A DNA stretch of 64,000 nucleotides from Tenacibaculum discolor. GTDB lineage: Bacteria; Bacteroidota; Bacteroidia; Flavobacteriales; Flavobacteriaceae. The position numbers and the translations under genes were made by a program. The stretch lies in the NCBI RefSeq assembly GCF_003664185.1, contig NZ_RCCS01000005.1:372001-436000 (forward strand). Direction: 5' to 3'. The notes under the pieces are model-generated. The model saw only the letters and a program-made list of their open reading frames with translations. It was not told the DNA's origin and searched no databases. Each line of letters opens with the position of its first letter. The first letter of the stretch is position 1. This document shows positions 50,763 to 60,207 of this stretch, one piece after another.

Positions 50763-52571
50763 ATGGGATTAGTAACACCTAAAGAAGTTGCAAAAGCAAT
50801 AGGGGCCGATAAGTTCGGCGTTTTCGGAACGTTTTCAGGTTGGTTGCTGATGAAAGTTTTGCGAATTTCTACCGCCAATGAAATTTATAACAAGCACAAA
50901 CACAAAAAAGATTTACCTTTTTTAAATGGCTTGTTGGATGAGTTTCAGATTGAGTTTGAAATTCCAGAAGAAGATTTAAAACGTATTCCTAAAGAAGGGC
51001 CATTTATAACTATTTCTAACCATCCGCTTGGAGGGATAGATGGTATTTTATTGTTAAAACTCTTATTAGAGCATAGAACTGATTACAAGATTATAGCAAA
51101 TTTTTTACTGCATAGAATAGAGCCTTTAAAGCCCTATGTAATGCCAGTAAATCCTTTTGAGAATCATAAGGATGCTAAATCGAGTGTTGCAGGAATAAAA
51201 AATGCTTTATTGCATTTAAAAGAAGGAAAACCATTAGGGCTTTTTCCTGCAGGGGAAGTATCTACATATCGTGATGGAAAGTTAATGGTAGATAAAGAAT
51301 GGGAGCAAGGGGCAGTACGCTTAATAAAAAAAGCAAAAGTACCTGTAATTCCTATTTATTTTCATGCTAAAAACAGTCAGCTGTTTTACACATTATCTAA
51401 AATTAGCGATACACTAAGAACAGCAAAGCTACCGTCAGAGTTACTATCTCAAAAAAACAGAGTTATTAAGGTAAGAATTGGTAAGCCAATATCAGTAAAA
51501 GATCAAGATTCATTTACTGAAATACCTGATTTTTATCAATTTTTACGTAGAAAAACTTACATGTTGGCAAATCCGTATGAGAAAGCATCTCCAAAGATTT
51601 TGTCAACACACAATTTAAAAATTCCAAAGAAAGCTAAAAAAATTATTTCTCAAAAGTCGCCAGATCTATTTGTAAAAGAGGTGGATGCTTTACGAGAAAA
51701 AGGAAGTAGGCTATTACAAAGTAAAAATTATGAAGTGTTTTTTGCTAGCGCAAAAGAAATACCAAATATTTTACATGAAATAGGAAGGTTACGTGAAATT
51801 ACATTTAGAGAAGTAGGAGAAGGAACCAATAAACCTATTGATTTAGATAAGTTTGATAAATATTATCACCACTTGTTTTTATGGGATGACCAACAAAACA
51901 GGTTGGTAGGAGCCTATAGAATGGGATTAGGAAAAGATATTTTTAAGAAACACGGAATAAATGGTTTTTATATTCAAACATTGTTTAGAATTGAGCCAGA
52001 GTTGTACCCAATGATGGAAAAAACCATCGAAATGGGACGTGCTTTTATTATTAAAGAATATCAACAAAAACCAATGCCACTTTTCTTGTTGTGGAAAGGA
52101 ATTGTGCATGTTACATTACGTTATCCTGAACATAAATATTTAATGGGAGGGGTAAGTATAAGTAATCAGTTTTCTGAATTCTCAAAATCATTGATGATTG
52201 AGTTTATGAAATCTCATTATTACGATCCGTATGTGGCACAATATATTCATCCTAAGAAAGAGTTTAAGGTAAAACTAAAGGATGCAGATAAGGATTTTGT
52301 ATTTGATGCTACAGAGGCAGATATGCAAAAGTTTGATAAGATTATTGATGAGCTTGAGCCAGGGGAATTACGTATTCCAGTATTGATTAAAAAGTATGTG
52401 AAACAAAATGCACGTTTAGTTGCGTTTAACGTAGATCCTAAGTTTAATAATGCTATTGACGGGTTAATGTACATAAAGGTAGCTGATATACCTGAAAGTA
52501 CTGTAAAACCTGTTATGGAAGAATTTCAAGCAGAGTTAGAACGTCGCGCAGCGGAAAACTTAAATAAGTAA
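50763..52571 (+). CDS. olsF: OlsF-type bifunctional ornithine-lipid acyltransferase
   Basis: A 602-residue fusion. The N-terminal half is a PlsC-like lysophospholipid acyltransferase (SNHPLGGIDG is the HxxxxD-type motif near residue 87; FPAGEVSTYRDG is the second motif). The C-terminal half (about 300-590) is a GNAT/OlsB-like acyl-ACP:ornithine N-acyltransferase (IGRLREITFREVGEG; RMGLGKDIF). This is the domain order of OlsF, described in Serratia and Flavobacterium johnsoniae, which makes ornithine lipids in one protein. Activity is inferred from architecture. Confidence 0.82.
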   Translation: MGLVTPKEVAKAIGADKFGVFGTFSGWLLMKVLRISTANEIYNKHKHKKDLPFLNGLLDEFQIEFEIPEEDLKRIPKEGPFITISNHPLGGIDGILLLKLLLEHRTDYKIIANFLLHRIEPLKPYVMPVNPFENHKDAKSSVAGIKNALLHLKEGKPLGLFPAGEVSTYRDGKLMVDKEWEQGAVRLIKKAKVPVIPIYFHAKNSQLFYTLSKISDTLRTAKLPSELLSQKNRVIKVRIGKPISVKDQDSFTEIPDFYQFLRRKTYMLANPYEKASPKILSTHNLKIPKKAKKIISQKSPDLFVKEVDALREKGSRLLQSKNYEVFFASAKEIPNILHEIGRLREITFREVGEGTNKPIDLDKFDKYYHHLFLWDDQQNRLVGAYRMGLGKDIFKKHGINGFYIQTLFRIEPELYPMMEKTIEMGRAFIIKEYQQKPMPLFLLWKGIVHVTLRYPEHKYLMGGVSISNQFSEFSKSLMIEFMKSHYYDPYVAQYIHPKKEFKVKLKDADKDFVFDATEADMQKFDKIIDELEPGELRIPVLIKKYVKQNARLVAFNVDPKFNNAIDGLMYIKVADIPESTVKPVMEEFQAELERRAAENLNK

Positions 52572-52596
52572 GCTAAGTTAAAATATAACATAAATA

Positions 52597-52629
52597 AAAA
52601 AGCATCGTACTTAGTACGATGCTTTTTTA
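52597..52629. terminator. Bidirectional terminator between olsF and rseP
   Basis: A 14-bp perfect stem AAAAAGCATCGTAC / GTACGATGCTTTTT with loop TTA. Confidence 0.88.
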
Positions 52630-52647
52630 TTTTGTATTGTTTATAGG

Positions 52648-53994
52648 TTATTTAAATAACCTAAATATATCGTTTCCGTTGGCGAATAGTAATAATGCTA
52701 TTAATAAGATAAATCCTGTAATTTGAGCATATTCTAAGAACTTATCACCTGGTTTTTTACCTGTAATCATTTCCCACAAGGTAAATACAACATGTCCACC
52801 ATCTAAAGCAGGAATTGGTAATAAATTCATAAAACCTAACATAATTGATAAGAAGGCTGTAATGTTCCAGAATGTTTCCCAGCTAAATTCCGAAGGAAAT
52901 ATACTTCCGATAGAGATAAATCCACCTAAACCTTTATAAGCACCCGTACTAGGATTTAAAATCTTTTTCATTTGCTTAATATAGTTGGTTAAGGTTGTCC
53001 AAGCTTTATTTGTACCAGCAGGAATAGCTTCTCCAAAAGTATATGTTTTTTCCGCTAAGTTATAGTAACCTAGTTTTTCTAGATCTACTAAAGAAACAGC
53101 TCCAAGAGCAACTCCTAAATTTCCATAATTTGAAACCTTGGCAGGAACAGTTAAATTCTCTTTACCTCTCTTAATGGTTAATGTAATTTCTTGTCCTTTT
53201 AAGCTATGTAAAATAGGTTTAGCTTGATCAAAATAAGTTATATTTTGTCCATTCACAGCAGTTATAATATCTTTTGGTAAAATATTGCTATCAGCATTTA
53301 ATGAATCTTTTTGTACACCAGCAATAACAAATGGATATCTTGGAGTTATAAAAGCTCCAGCATCCTTGCCTCTATCAACTAATTTTGAAATAAAATCGGT
53401 TGGTATTTCTTTTTCAAGAACAGTTCCGTTTCTTTCAACAGTGTAATTAGTACCATTGATAAACTCAAGAGGAAGCTCTCTGAATTTTTCAACTTTTTCT
53501 CCATCAATTGTTAAGATTTTATCTCCAGTTTCTAAACCTAAATCTTTTCCTAATTGATCTTGAACCCAAACACCGTCTTTTAAACTTTCATTAGGTAAGT
53601 ATTTCTCACCATAAGCCCACATTAAACAGATGTAAATTAAAATACCTAACACAAAATTAACAATAACTCCACCTAGCATAATAATTAAACGTTGCCATGC
53701 AGGTTTAGAACGAAACTCCCATGGTTGCGCAGGCTTTTGCATTTGTTCGGTATCCATACTCTCATCAATCATTCCTGCAATTTTAACATAACCACCTAAC
53801 GGAATCCAACCTATACCATAAACCGTTTCGCCAATTTTCTTTTTAAACAGCGAAAACTTATAATCGAAAAACAGGTAGAATTTTTCTACACGAGTTTTAA
53901 ATAATTTTGCTGGAATAAAGTGTCCTAATTCGTGTAAAACGATTAAGAGCGATAAGCTTAAAATGAATTGTGATGCTTTTATTAAAATTTCCAT
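52648..53994 (-). CDS. rseP: RIP metalloprotease RseP (site-2 protease)
   Basis: A 448-residue intramembrane M50 zinc protease: HELGH in the first helix (VLHELGHFIPAKLF), a long periplasmic part with PDZ domains (about 130-330), NLLPIPALDGGH in the C-terminal helices giving the third zinc ligand. It releases anti-sigma factors or clears signal-peptide remnants. ATG 53994 (MEILIKASQ) is chosen; a TTG at 54027 lies inside the -7 box. It is divergent from the SCO gene. Confidence 0.94.
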   Translation of the reverse strand: MEILIKASQFILSLSLLIVLHELGHFIPAKLFKTRVEKFYLFFDYKFSLFKKKIGETVYGIGWIPLGGYVKIAGMIDESMDTEQMQKPAQPWEFRSKPAWQRLIIMLGGVIVNFVLGILIYICLMWAYGEKYLPNESLKDGVWVQDQLGKDLGLETGDKILTIDGEKVEKFRELPLEFINGTNYTVERNGTVLEKEIPTDFISKLVDRGKDAGAFITPRYPFVIAGVQKDSLNADSNILPKDIITAVNGQNITYFDQAKPILHSLKGQEITLTIKRGKENLTVPAKVSNYGNLGVALGAVSLVDLEKLGYYNLAEKTYTFGEAIPAGTNKAWTTLTNYIKQMKKILNPSTGAYKGLGGFISIGSIFPSEFSWETFWNITAFLSIMLGFMNLLPIPALDGGHVVFTLWEMITGKKPGDKFLEYAQITGFILLIALLLFANGNDIFRLFK

Positions 53995-54024
53995 AAATGG
54001 TGTTCGTCTAAATTTAAAATCTGA

Positions 54025-54032
54025 CAAATGTA
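54025..54032 (-). promoter_or_regulatory. rseP promoter -7 box
   Basis: Minus strand TACATTTG lies 30 bases before the rseP ATG and overlaps an alternative TTG start, which is thereby rejected. Confidence 0.5.
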
Positions 54033-54128
54033 CGTTTTTCAGTACAGTTCTAAAAGTTTGTGTAACAGTTGCGCATTTGTTTTAACAAAGTTTTTAGTAT
54101 AGTGGTTTATAAACGCTGTTTTTAGTCG

Positions 54129-54136
54129 TATTTTTG
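54129..54136 (+). promoter_or_regulatory. Promoter -7 box of the SCO gene
   Basis: TATTTTTG lies 17 bases before the GTG start at 54154. Confidence 0.5.
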
Positions 54137-54153
54137 TAGAAAATTTTAGTACT

Positions 54154-54831
54154 GTGGATTTTAAATTCTTTAAAAAGTCAAAAAGCACCTTAATTTTTAT
54201 TTTAGTTTTTTGTGCTATTGGTGTGCCTGTTTTTTATCACTTAGTAAAGGTTGATAAAAAGTTACCTATTTATAACCCTGCTGATATTAATCCTAAACTT
54301 GTGGATGCTTCTGTAAGAAATAGGACAAAGAATCATAGAGTAGGAGATTTTACCTTAATTAACCAGAATGGAGATACCATTACGAATGCTGACTATGAAG
54401 GAAAGATTTATATAGCTGATTTCTTTTTTACGCGTTGTCAAACTATTTGTATTGCGATGGCGTATAACATGAGTGAGTTGCAAGAGCATTATAAAAATGA
54501 TGATGATATCATGTTTTTATCACACTCAGTAACTCCAGTAATGGATAGCGTACCACAATTACGAAAGTATGCTGATGAAAAAGGGGTAATTGATGGAAAA
54601 TGGAATGTAACTACAGGAAAAAAGAAACATATTTACAACTTAGCACGAAAACACTATTTTGCTGTGTTGGATGAAGGTGATGGGGGAGAGAATGACTGGG
54701 TTCATACTGAAAATTTTGTGTTAATTGACAAAGAGGGACGTATTAGAGGTTCGTATGATGGAACTAAAAAAGAAAATATGCAGAAAATTATTGATGATAT
54801 TACACTGCTTAAAGAAGAGTATAAAAAATAA
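54154..54831 (+). CDS. SCO1/SenC family copper chaperone
   Basis: A 225-residue thioredoxin-fold protein anchored by one N-terminal helix (about residues 10-27). The copper-binding CxxxC is in FTRCQTICIAM and the third ligand His in WVHTENFVLID. SCO proteins insert copper into the CuA site of cytochrome c oxidase. GTG start. No oxidase genes are nearby. Confidence 0.9.
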   Translation: MDFKFFKKSKSTLIFILVFCAIGVPVFYHLVKVDKKLPIYNPADINPKLVDASVRNRTKNHRVGDFTLINQNGDTITNADYEGKIYIADFFFTRCQTICIAMAYNMSELQEHYKNDDDIMFLSHSVTPVMDSVPQLRKYADEKGVIDGKWNVTTGKKKHIYNLARKHYFAVLDEGDGGENDWVHTENFVLIDKEGRIRGSYDGTKKENMQKIIDDITLLKEEYKK

Positions 54832-54873
54832 TCAATTAAGACGATCAATAAAAAAGACACGTATGAGTTTAAA

Positions 54874-54913
54874 AAAAGACCTTGATGTTTTTATAAAAAC
54901 ATCAAGGTCTTTT
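54874..54913. terminator. Perfect 40-base palindromic terminator
   Basis: AAAAGACCTTGATGTTTTTA followed directly by its exact reverse complement, with A and T ends; it serves the SCO and SdpI genes that converge here. Confidence 0.85.
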
Positions 54914-54937
54914 GGTTAAAACGTCTTGAAGAATTTT

Positions 54938-55279
54938 TTACTTCTTATTTCCGTCCTTATCAAAATTCTTATTGATTTCTTGTTCGGTTTTAATAACAGA
55001 TACAGCTAGTGACAATAACATAATTGCCATAGGTTGCCATGTTAATTCTTTTGATATATAAGCCAATACTAAAGCCGCAACTAATGAAATTGCTGAATAC
55101 TTCATAAACTCTTTGGTAAAAAAAGCATTGGCAAATTGCCATATAGTATCATTCTTCATGGTTTTATTAGTACGATACCCATAAATAGCATTAATTTTTT
55201 TAGGTGGGAAAAAGTGAAAAATAACACTGAATAAAAAAAGCAATCCGTTTATGGAAAGCACGTAATAAAAAGGATTCAT
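54938..55279 (-). CDS. SdpI/YhfL family membrane protein
   Basis: A 113-residue protein with three to four hydrophobic helices and the SdpI signature IYGYRTNKTMKNDTIWQFAN. In Bacillus SdpI gives immunity to the SdpC toxin, but most members are orphan membrane proteins. It begins 3 bases after the serine hydrolase stop and is co-transcribed with it. Confidence 0.8.
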   Translation of the reverse strand: MNPFYYVLSINGLLFLFSVIFHFFPPKKINAIYGYRTNKTMKNDTIWQFANAFFTKEFMKYSAISLVAALVLAYISKELTWQPMAIMLLSLAVSVIKTEQEINKNFDKDGNKK

Positions 55280-55282
55280 GGT

Positions 55283-56608
55283 TTAATTTTTAATAGAATT
55301 TATAATTCCTTTTAACAAGGTATTTACATCTGCATTTTTGGTAAGTCCTGTACGAACAACTACCAAATCTTGACTAGGCAAAATAAATACATTTTGACCT
55401 TTATAACCATTAAAAGAAAACATATTTTTTGGTGCATCAGGATATCTACCACTAGCATTTAACCAAATTTGAGCACCATACCAACCATCTGAAGTAGGAG
55501 TAGGGGTTGTAGCATAAGTTACCCAATCTTTATCAAACAAATGTTCACCGTTCCATTCACCATTATGTAGGTATAATAAGCCTAGTTTAGCCCAATCTCT
55601 TGCAGTTGCCCAAGCGTAAGAAGAACCTACGAAGTGATTGCTCATGTCGGTTTCTACAATCATAGAGTTCATGCCTATTTTATCAATCAAAGCACTATAC
55701 CAAAAATCAAGATACTCTTGGTGTGTGTCGAATTTTGTTCGTAAAATACCCGATAACAAATTAGAAGTTCCCGAAGAATAATTCCAAGTTTCATTGGGTT
55801 TTCCTACTAAAGGTTTGTTCACTTGAACTTTGGTCATATCCTTTTCTAAAAAAAGCATCTTGGTAGCATCAGAAATACTATTGTAATCTTCGTTCCATTC
55901 TAAACCAGAATTCATTTGTAATAAATTATGGATTGTAATGTTTTTACGGTCGTCGTTTTCCCATTCAGAAAACAAGTTGTTTTCTTGAACATCAACTTTT
56001 CCTTGACATTTTAAAATTCCGAACAAAGTACCCGTAATACTTTTGGTCATAGACCAACCTAGTTGCTTCGATTCTTTGGTAAAACCAGTATCATATTTTT
56101 CAGCAATAATTTTATTTTTATATATCACTACTACCGAACGTGTTTGATTTCTATCATTAAAAATAGTATCAATAGTCTCATTTAGTTTTGTATAATCAAT
56201 GTTAGCGAAAATAGTGTCTTTATGATCTGCATTTCCGTAAGGAAAAGGAGTTATATTGTCTGGTTTAGAGCGTTTTGGAGTGAGTTGAGGTTTGGTGATG
56301 TCAAAATCATCTGTAACTAAAACAGCACCAAGGCCTTCTCTGTATACAGCCTTTCTTTTTAGCAATCCGTACACTGAACCTGTAGCAGATTTTTCTTCCG
56401 TATTAATTTCATCAGAAGTAATATTTATAGGAGAAAAGTTATTGTCATTAGCATCGGTAAACTCTAAACTTCTTCCTGCTAGAAATACAGAAGAAGCAGT
56501 GTTTTTAGCGGAGTATCCTGCAAGAATATTTAGCTTCGGATAGTTGTAAAAAATAGTAATTGCAAGGGCAATTAAAATAAGAAAAAGGATTCTTTTAAAA
56601 TTTTTCAT
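55283..56608 (-). CDS. Beta-lactamase-family serine hydrolase
   Basis: A 441-residue exported or membrane-anchored protein (N-terminal helix ILFLILIALAITIFY). The penicillin-binding-like SxxK motif is in GWSMTKSITG and the second motif in WNYSSGTSN. Related enzymes are esterases, D-amino-acid peptidases or 6-aminohexanoate hydrolases, not usually true beta-lactamases. ATG 56608 (MKNFKRIL) gives the signal anchor; the longer reading extends through the promoter. Confidence 0.85.
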   Translation of the reverse strand: MKNFKRILFLILIALAITIFYNYPKLNILAGYSAKNTASSVFLAGRSLEFTDANDNNFSPINITSDEINTEEKSATGSVYGLLKRKAVYREGLGAVLVTDDFDITKPQLTPKRSKPDNITPFPYGNADHKDTIFANIDYTKLNETIDTIFNDRNQTRSVVVIYKNKIIAEKYDTGFTKESKQLGWSMTKSITGTLFGILKCQGKVDVQENNLFSEWENDDRKNITIHNLLQMNSGLEWNEDYNSISDATKMLFLEKDMTKVQVNKPLVGKPNETWNYSSGTSNLLSGILRTKFDTHQEYLDFWYSALIDKIGMNSMIVETDMSNHFVGSSYAWATARDWAKLGLLYLHNGEWNGEHLFDKDWVTYATTPTPTSDGWYGAQIWLNASGRYPDAPKNMFSFNGYKGQNVFILPSQDLVVVRTGLTKNADVNTLLKGIINSIKN

Positions 56609-56623
56609 GTGAGAGGTTTCTAG

Positions 56624-56631
56624 CAAATGTA
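56624..56631 (-). promoter_or_regulatory. Promoter -7 box of the serine hydrolase gene
   Basis: Minus strand TACATTTG lies 15 bases before the ATG at 56608. Confidence 0.5.
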
Positions 56632-56651
56632 AGAATTTAATTGTTTGATGT

Positions 56652-56680
56652 TTGTATTTGAAACGCAAGCCCTACCTTTG
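56652..56680 (+). promoter_or_regulatory. sufS promoter (TTG-N18-TACCTTTG)
   Basis: TTG at 56652-56654 and TACCTTTG at 56673-56680, 18 bases apart, 20 bases before the ATG. A second box, TAAATTTG at 56684-56691, could give a shorter or leaderless start. Confidence 0.6.
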
Positions 56681-56700
56681 TGCTAAATTTGATATTTTAC

Positions 56701-57912
56701 ATGTTTAGTATAGATAAAATTCGAGCTGATTTTCCTATTTTAAATAGAGAAGTACATGGGAGAAAATTAGTGTATTTAGATAACGGAGCAACCTCACAAA
56801 CACCACAGGTAGTAATTGATGCTATTGTTGATTATTATTCTAATTACAATGCAAATATTCATAGAGGTGTACATACATTAAGTCAGGAAGCAACTGACAA
56901 GTATGAGGAAGCCAGAATTAAGATTCAAAAACATTTCAACGCGAAGCATTCGTATGAAATTATTTTAACTTCAGGAACAACACATGGGGTTAATATTGTA
57001 GCATCAGGTTTTGCATCTATTTTACAAGTGGGTGATGAGATAATTGTATCTGCTTTAGAGCATCATTCTAACATTGTGCCTTGGCAAATGTTATGCGAAA
57101 AAACAGGAGCTGTTTTAAAAGTAATTCCGATGGATGAAGATGGTTCGCTACGAATGGATATTTATCATGAATTATTGAATCCAAAAACAAAATTAGTTTT
57201 TTGTAACCACGTGTCGAATGCATTGGGAACAATTAATCCTGTAAAAGAAATTATCCACGCTGCTCATAAATTTGGTGCTTATGTGTTGATTGATGGAGCA
57301 CAAGCAGTACCTCACATAAAACCAGATGTTCAAGCATTAGATGCTGATTTTTATGTAGCTTCAGCTCATAAAATGTGCGGACCAACAGGTGTTGGAATGT
57401 TGTATGGAAAAGAAGAATTGTTACAGCTATTACCGCCATACCAAGGAGGAGGAGAAATGATTGAAACTGTAACTTTTGAAAAAACTACTTACGCTGGATT
57501 GCCTCATAAATTTGAAGCTGGGACACCTAATATTTGTGGTGGAATAGCATTTGGAGTTGCTATTGATTATATGAATTCAGTTGGTTTTGATAACATAGAA
57601 AAGCAAGAAAACGAATTGTTATCGTATGCAACCCAAGAATTAGAAAAAATAGATGGATTGAAAATTTATGGTACTTCTGATAAAACATCAGTAATATCTT
57701 TTAATTTAGAAGGAATTCATCCATATGATGTTGGTGCAATTTTAGATAAACTAGGAGTAGCGGTTCGTACAGGACACCATTGTGCACAACCTATTATGGA
57801 CTTTTATTGTATTCCAGGTACAGTGCGCGCTTCTTTCTCTTTTTATAATACTAAAGAGGAGGTTGATGTATTGGTTAGTGCTGTTAAGAAAGCGCAGATG
57901 ATGTTAAGTTAA
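56701..57912 (+). CDS. sufS: Cysteine desulfurase SufS
   Basis: A 403-residue class II PLP cysteine desulfurase that supplies sulfur for Fe-S clusters. Seen: VYLDNGATSQTP, EHHSNIVPWQ, DGAQAVPH, the PLP lysine in SAHKMCGPTGVG, and the catalytic Cys in RTGHHCAQP. ATG 56701 (MFSIDKIRADF) is chosen over an upstream GTG that would overlap the promoter. The other suf genes are not adjacent in this window. Confidence 0.93.
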   Translation: MFSIDKIRADFPILNREVHGRKLVYLDNGATSQTPQVVIDAIVDYYSNYNANIHRGVHTLSQEATDKYEEARIKIQKHFNAKHSYEIILTSGTTHGVNIVASGFASILQVGDEIIVSALEHHSNIVPWQMLCEKTGAVLKVIPMDEDGSLRMDIYHELLNPKTKLVFCNHVSNALGTINPVKEIIHAAHKFGAYVLIDGAQAVPHIKPDVQALDADFYVASAHKMCGPTGVGMLYGKEELLQLLPPYQGGGEMIETVTFEKTTYAGLPHKFEAGTPNICGGIAFGVAIDYMNSVGFDNIEKQENELLSYATQELEKIDGLKIYGTSDKTSVISFNLEGIHPYDVGAILDKLGVAVRTGHHCAQPIMDFYCIPGTVRASFSFYNTKEEVDVLVSAVKKAQMMLS

Positions 57913-57936
57913 AAAGAACTTAATTTAGATAAAAAT

Positions 57937-57966
57937 AAAAAAGCCTCCAAGTGGAGGCTTTTTTAT
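57937..57966. terminator. Bidirectional terminator between sufS and the Bax-inhibitor gene
   Basis: AAAAAAGCCTCC / GGAGGCTTTTTT, a 12-bp stem with loop AAGT, between convergent genes. Confidence 0.88.
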
Positions 57967-57980
57967 ATAATAGTTTCTTA

Positions 57981-58682
57981 TTAATCTCTTGACATAAATA
58001 TTTGTAATACATACCAGAATAATAGCATTAAAGAAGCAAATAACCCTAGTGCAGCAGGAATATAATCATCTGTAGAAAATTTGTGAACTAAGTTAGAAGT
58101 TTGATACAAAATAGAACCAGCTGCTAACACACACATTCCAACAGAAAACCATAACCCTAAATTAAATCCGAATAAAGCACCAGCGATAATCAATCCTATT
58201 GCAATAAAGAATCCAACTGACAATCCAGCTCTTATAAAAGAAAAATCTTTTTTGGTAATAAAAACGATTGATGAAATTCCAACAAACAACGATAGTGTAA
58301 CAACTCCTGCTTGTTTTATAACATCAAAGTTGTTAGTGTACGCTATCGCAATGTAAATTAGCGGAATAAAAATAAACGCTTCAGCAAAGATATACCCTGA
58401 ATATGCTAAGTATTGTAAGTTTTTATCAGAGGTTTTTAAAGCAGTACTTTCAGCGTAGTTGGTAATTAACATAAAACCACCTAGTAGTAATAACCATTTA
58501 TAGCCTTGCGTCATAGATAAGGCAAATTCAACAATAGTAGCACTTTGTAAAAATAAATATTCAAACAAAACAAATAATAATACACCTCCAGCAACATGTG
58601 TATAGGTTTTTTTGTAAAAAGCAATTCTGTCAGCTTCTGAAACTTGTGCAACAAGCACTTTTGAATTAAATGAGTTTTCCAT
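57981..58682 (-). CDS. Bax inhibitor-1/YccA family membrane protein
   Basis: A 233-residue protein with about seven membrane helices and the BI-1 pattern (THVAGGVLLFVLFEYL; a terminal FASLMLLFWYVLQIF). Bacterial members behave as Ca2+-leak or protease-associated membrane proteins; the role here is unknown. It is monocistronic. Confidence 0.88.
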   Translation of the reverse strand: MENSFNSKVLVAQVSEADRIAFYKKTYTHVAGGVLLFVLFEYLFLQSATIVEFALSMTQGYKWLLLLGGFMLITNYAESTALKTSDKNLQYLAYSGYIFAEAFIFIPLIYIAIAYTNNFDVIKQAGVVTLSLFVGISSIVFITKKDFSFIRAGLSVGFFIAIGLIIAGALFGFNLGLWFSVGMCVLAAGSILYQTSNLVHKFSTDDYIPAALGLFASLMLLFWYVLQIFMSRD

Positions 58683-59090
58683 AATTAATTTTTTAATAGA
58701 AGGTAAAGATATGTTTTTTAGATTATTTTAAAATAGCCTATTTGCGTTGTGAAAAAAATGGTTTTTTGATTTTAAAATTATCACATTAATGATTTAGTTT
58801 GTTTAAAATTGACGTTTTTTTATTGTTTTTGTTAAAATTTAACATTTCGATATTGTTAATAATTAAAGGCTCCCAAGTGATAAAGCCTAAGAAATTAACT
58901 TTTCTTTAACTTTTTCTTAGCATTAAAAAAAAATTATATATTGCACATCGTTAAAAAACCCTTCAAATAATTGTCAAAGTGGTAGGTATTTAACAGTTTA
59001 ATTGACGATGCCTTTTCTTTTGAGTTTTTTAACAAATTTGTTGCCCTATAGGGCAGTTTTTCAATAACTAATTTTTTAATTATTCACAAC
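58683..59090. other. 408-base AT-rich intergenic region upstream of the M43 protease pair
   Basis: No ORF is supported. The left part holds the upstream region of the BI-1 gene. The right part likely holds a long leader for the protease gene: a -7-like TATATTGCA at about 58937-58945 and a terminator-like hairpin at 59042-59061. No riboswitch family is recognised. Confidence 0.5.
59042..59061 (+). promoter_or_regulatory. Terminator-like hairpin in the leader of the M43 protease gene
   Basis: TGCCC-tata-GGGCA followed by GTTTTTC, about 30 bases before the ATG at 59091. It could be an attenuator or an mRNA-stabilising leader hairpin. Confidence 0.45.
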
Positions 59091-60122
59091 ATGAAAAGAA
59101 TTTTTTTAACACTAGCTGTAGCAGCCTCAGTTTTAGTAGGGTGTCAAGAAAACGCTAAAGATGAAGCGTTAGACCCTCAACAATCAATTGACATGAGCGA
59201 CTTCTACGTAGAAACTGAAGAAGTTTCTCACAAAGGAGGATCTGAGCAATGTCACTCAATGAGAGTTTTAAACAGACAGGTAAAAGAAAACCCAGGATTA
59301 TACAAGAAAATGTATAATATTGAGTATGCTACAAGAAAGTTAACAACAGCGAAAGGTAAACCAGGTGGAGGAGATACTGGTGGAGGAGATGTAGATGTAT
59401 TACCAATCGAAGACGGTTTAGGAACTATTAATATTCCTGTATACGTACACGTTGTTTTACCAAATGCAAATAGTGTTTCTGATAGTCAAATTCAAGCACA
59501 AATGAATGTGTTAAATGATGACTTTAGTAATCCAAATACAAATCAACTTCCTTCAGGAGCTTCTGACTTTATCAATGATGCTACTGATACAGGAATTCAA
59601 TTTACATTAGCAGGTACTTTTAGACATAATGACTCTAAGTCTTCTTGGGGAACTAACGATGCTGTAAAAGCTGCTTACCCTCCAGTTACTCCTTCAACTC
59701 ACTTAAACATTTGGGTGTGTGAAATAGGAGGAGGTATCTTAGGATATGCTCAATTTCCAGGAGGTTCTTTATCTACAGATGGTGTAGTATTATTAGCAGG
59801 AAGTTTACCAGGAGGTTCTTCTGCTCCATACAACATGGGTAGAACTGCAACTCACGAAATTGGTCACTACTTAAATTTACGTCACATTTGGGGAGACGGA
59901 AGATGTCGTCAAGACGATTTCGTAGCTGATACTCCATCTTCTGATGCTTCAAACTACGGATGTCCAACTTTTCCAGATGTTAGCTGTAAATCTGCTGATA
60001 TGACAATGAACTATATGGACTATACAAACGATGCTTGTATGTATATGTTTACAGATGGTCAACGTAACAGAATGAGAGCTTTATTTGCTTCTGGAGGAGC
60101 TAGAGCCTCTATGTTAAACTAG
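59091..60122 (+). CDS. M43-family zinc metalloprotease lipoprotein (copy 1)
   Basis: A 343-residue lipoprotein (lipobox VLVGC) of the pappalysin family: propeptide (about 20-90), a Gly/Asp linker (PGGGDTGGGDVDV), then the catalytic domain with THEIGHYLNLRHIWGD (zinc site HExxHxxxxxH) and the Met-turn MNYMDY. Cys residues near the active site (GRCRQDD; NYGCP; VSCKSAD; DACMYMF) suggest disulfides. It lacks a T9SS domain. C-ending codons such as TAC and AAC are more frequent than in its paralogue, suggesting high expression. Confidence 0.9.
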   Translation: MKRIFLTLAVAASVLVGCQENAKDEALDPQQSIDMSDFYVETEEVSHKGGSEQCHSMRVLNRQVKENPGLYKKMYNIEYATRKLTTAKGKPGGGDTGGGDVDVLPIEDGLGTINIPVYVHVVLPNANSVSDSQIQAQMNVLNDDFSNPNTNQLPSGASDFINDATDTGIQFTLAGTFRHNDSKSSWGTNDAVKAAYPPVTPSTHLNIWVCEIGGGILGYAQFPGGSLSTDGVVLLAGSLPGGSSAPYNMGRTATHEIGHYLNLRHIWGDGRCRQDDFVADTPSSDASNYGCPTFPDVSCKSADMTMNYMDYTNDACMYMFTDGQRNRMRALFASGGARASMLN

Positions 60123-60173
60123 AAAACCAATAGTCTTTTTTAAGACGTTCTCAATAATTATTACAATTATTAT

Positions 60174-60207
60174 AAAGCCAAGAGATTTAAATCTCTTGGC
60201 TTTTTTA
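60174..60207 (+). terminator. Terminator after protease copy 1
   Basis: A perfect palindrome AAAGCCAAGAGATTT / AAATCTCTTGGCTTT followed by TTT. Confidence 0.85.

Noticed and set aside
52247..52474. Minus-strand 75-codon ORF inside olsF
   Set aside because: Complete overlap with a well-supported coding frame, no promoter and no recognisable protein.
54725..54919. 64-codon + strand ORF overlapping the end of the SCO gene
   Set aside because: It overlaps the SCO frame, is extremely lysine-rich and reads through the palindromic terminator.
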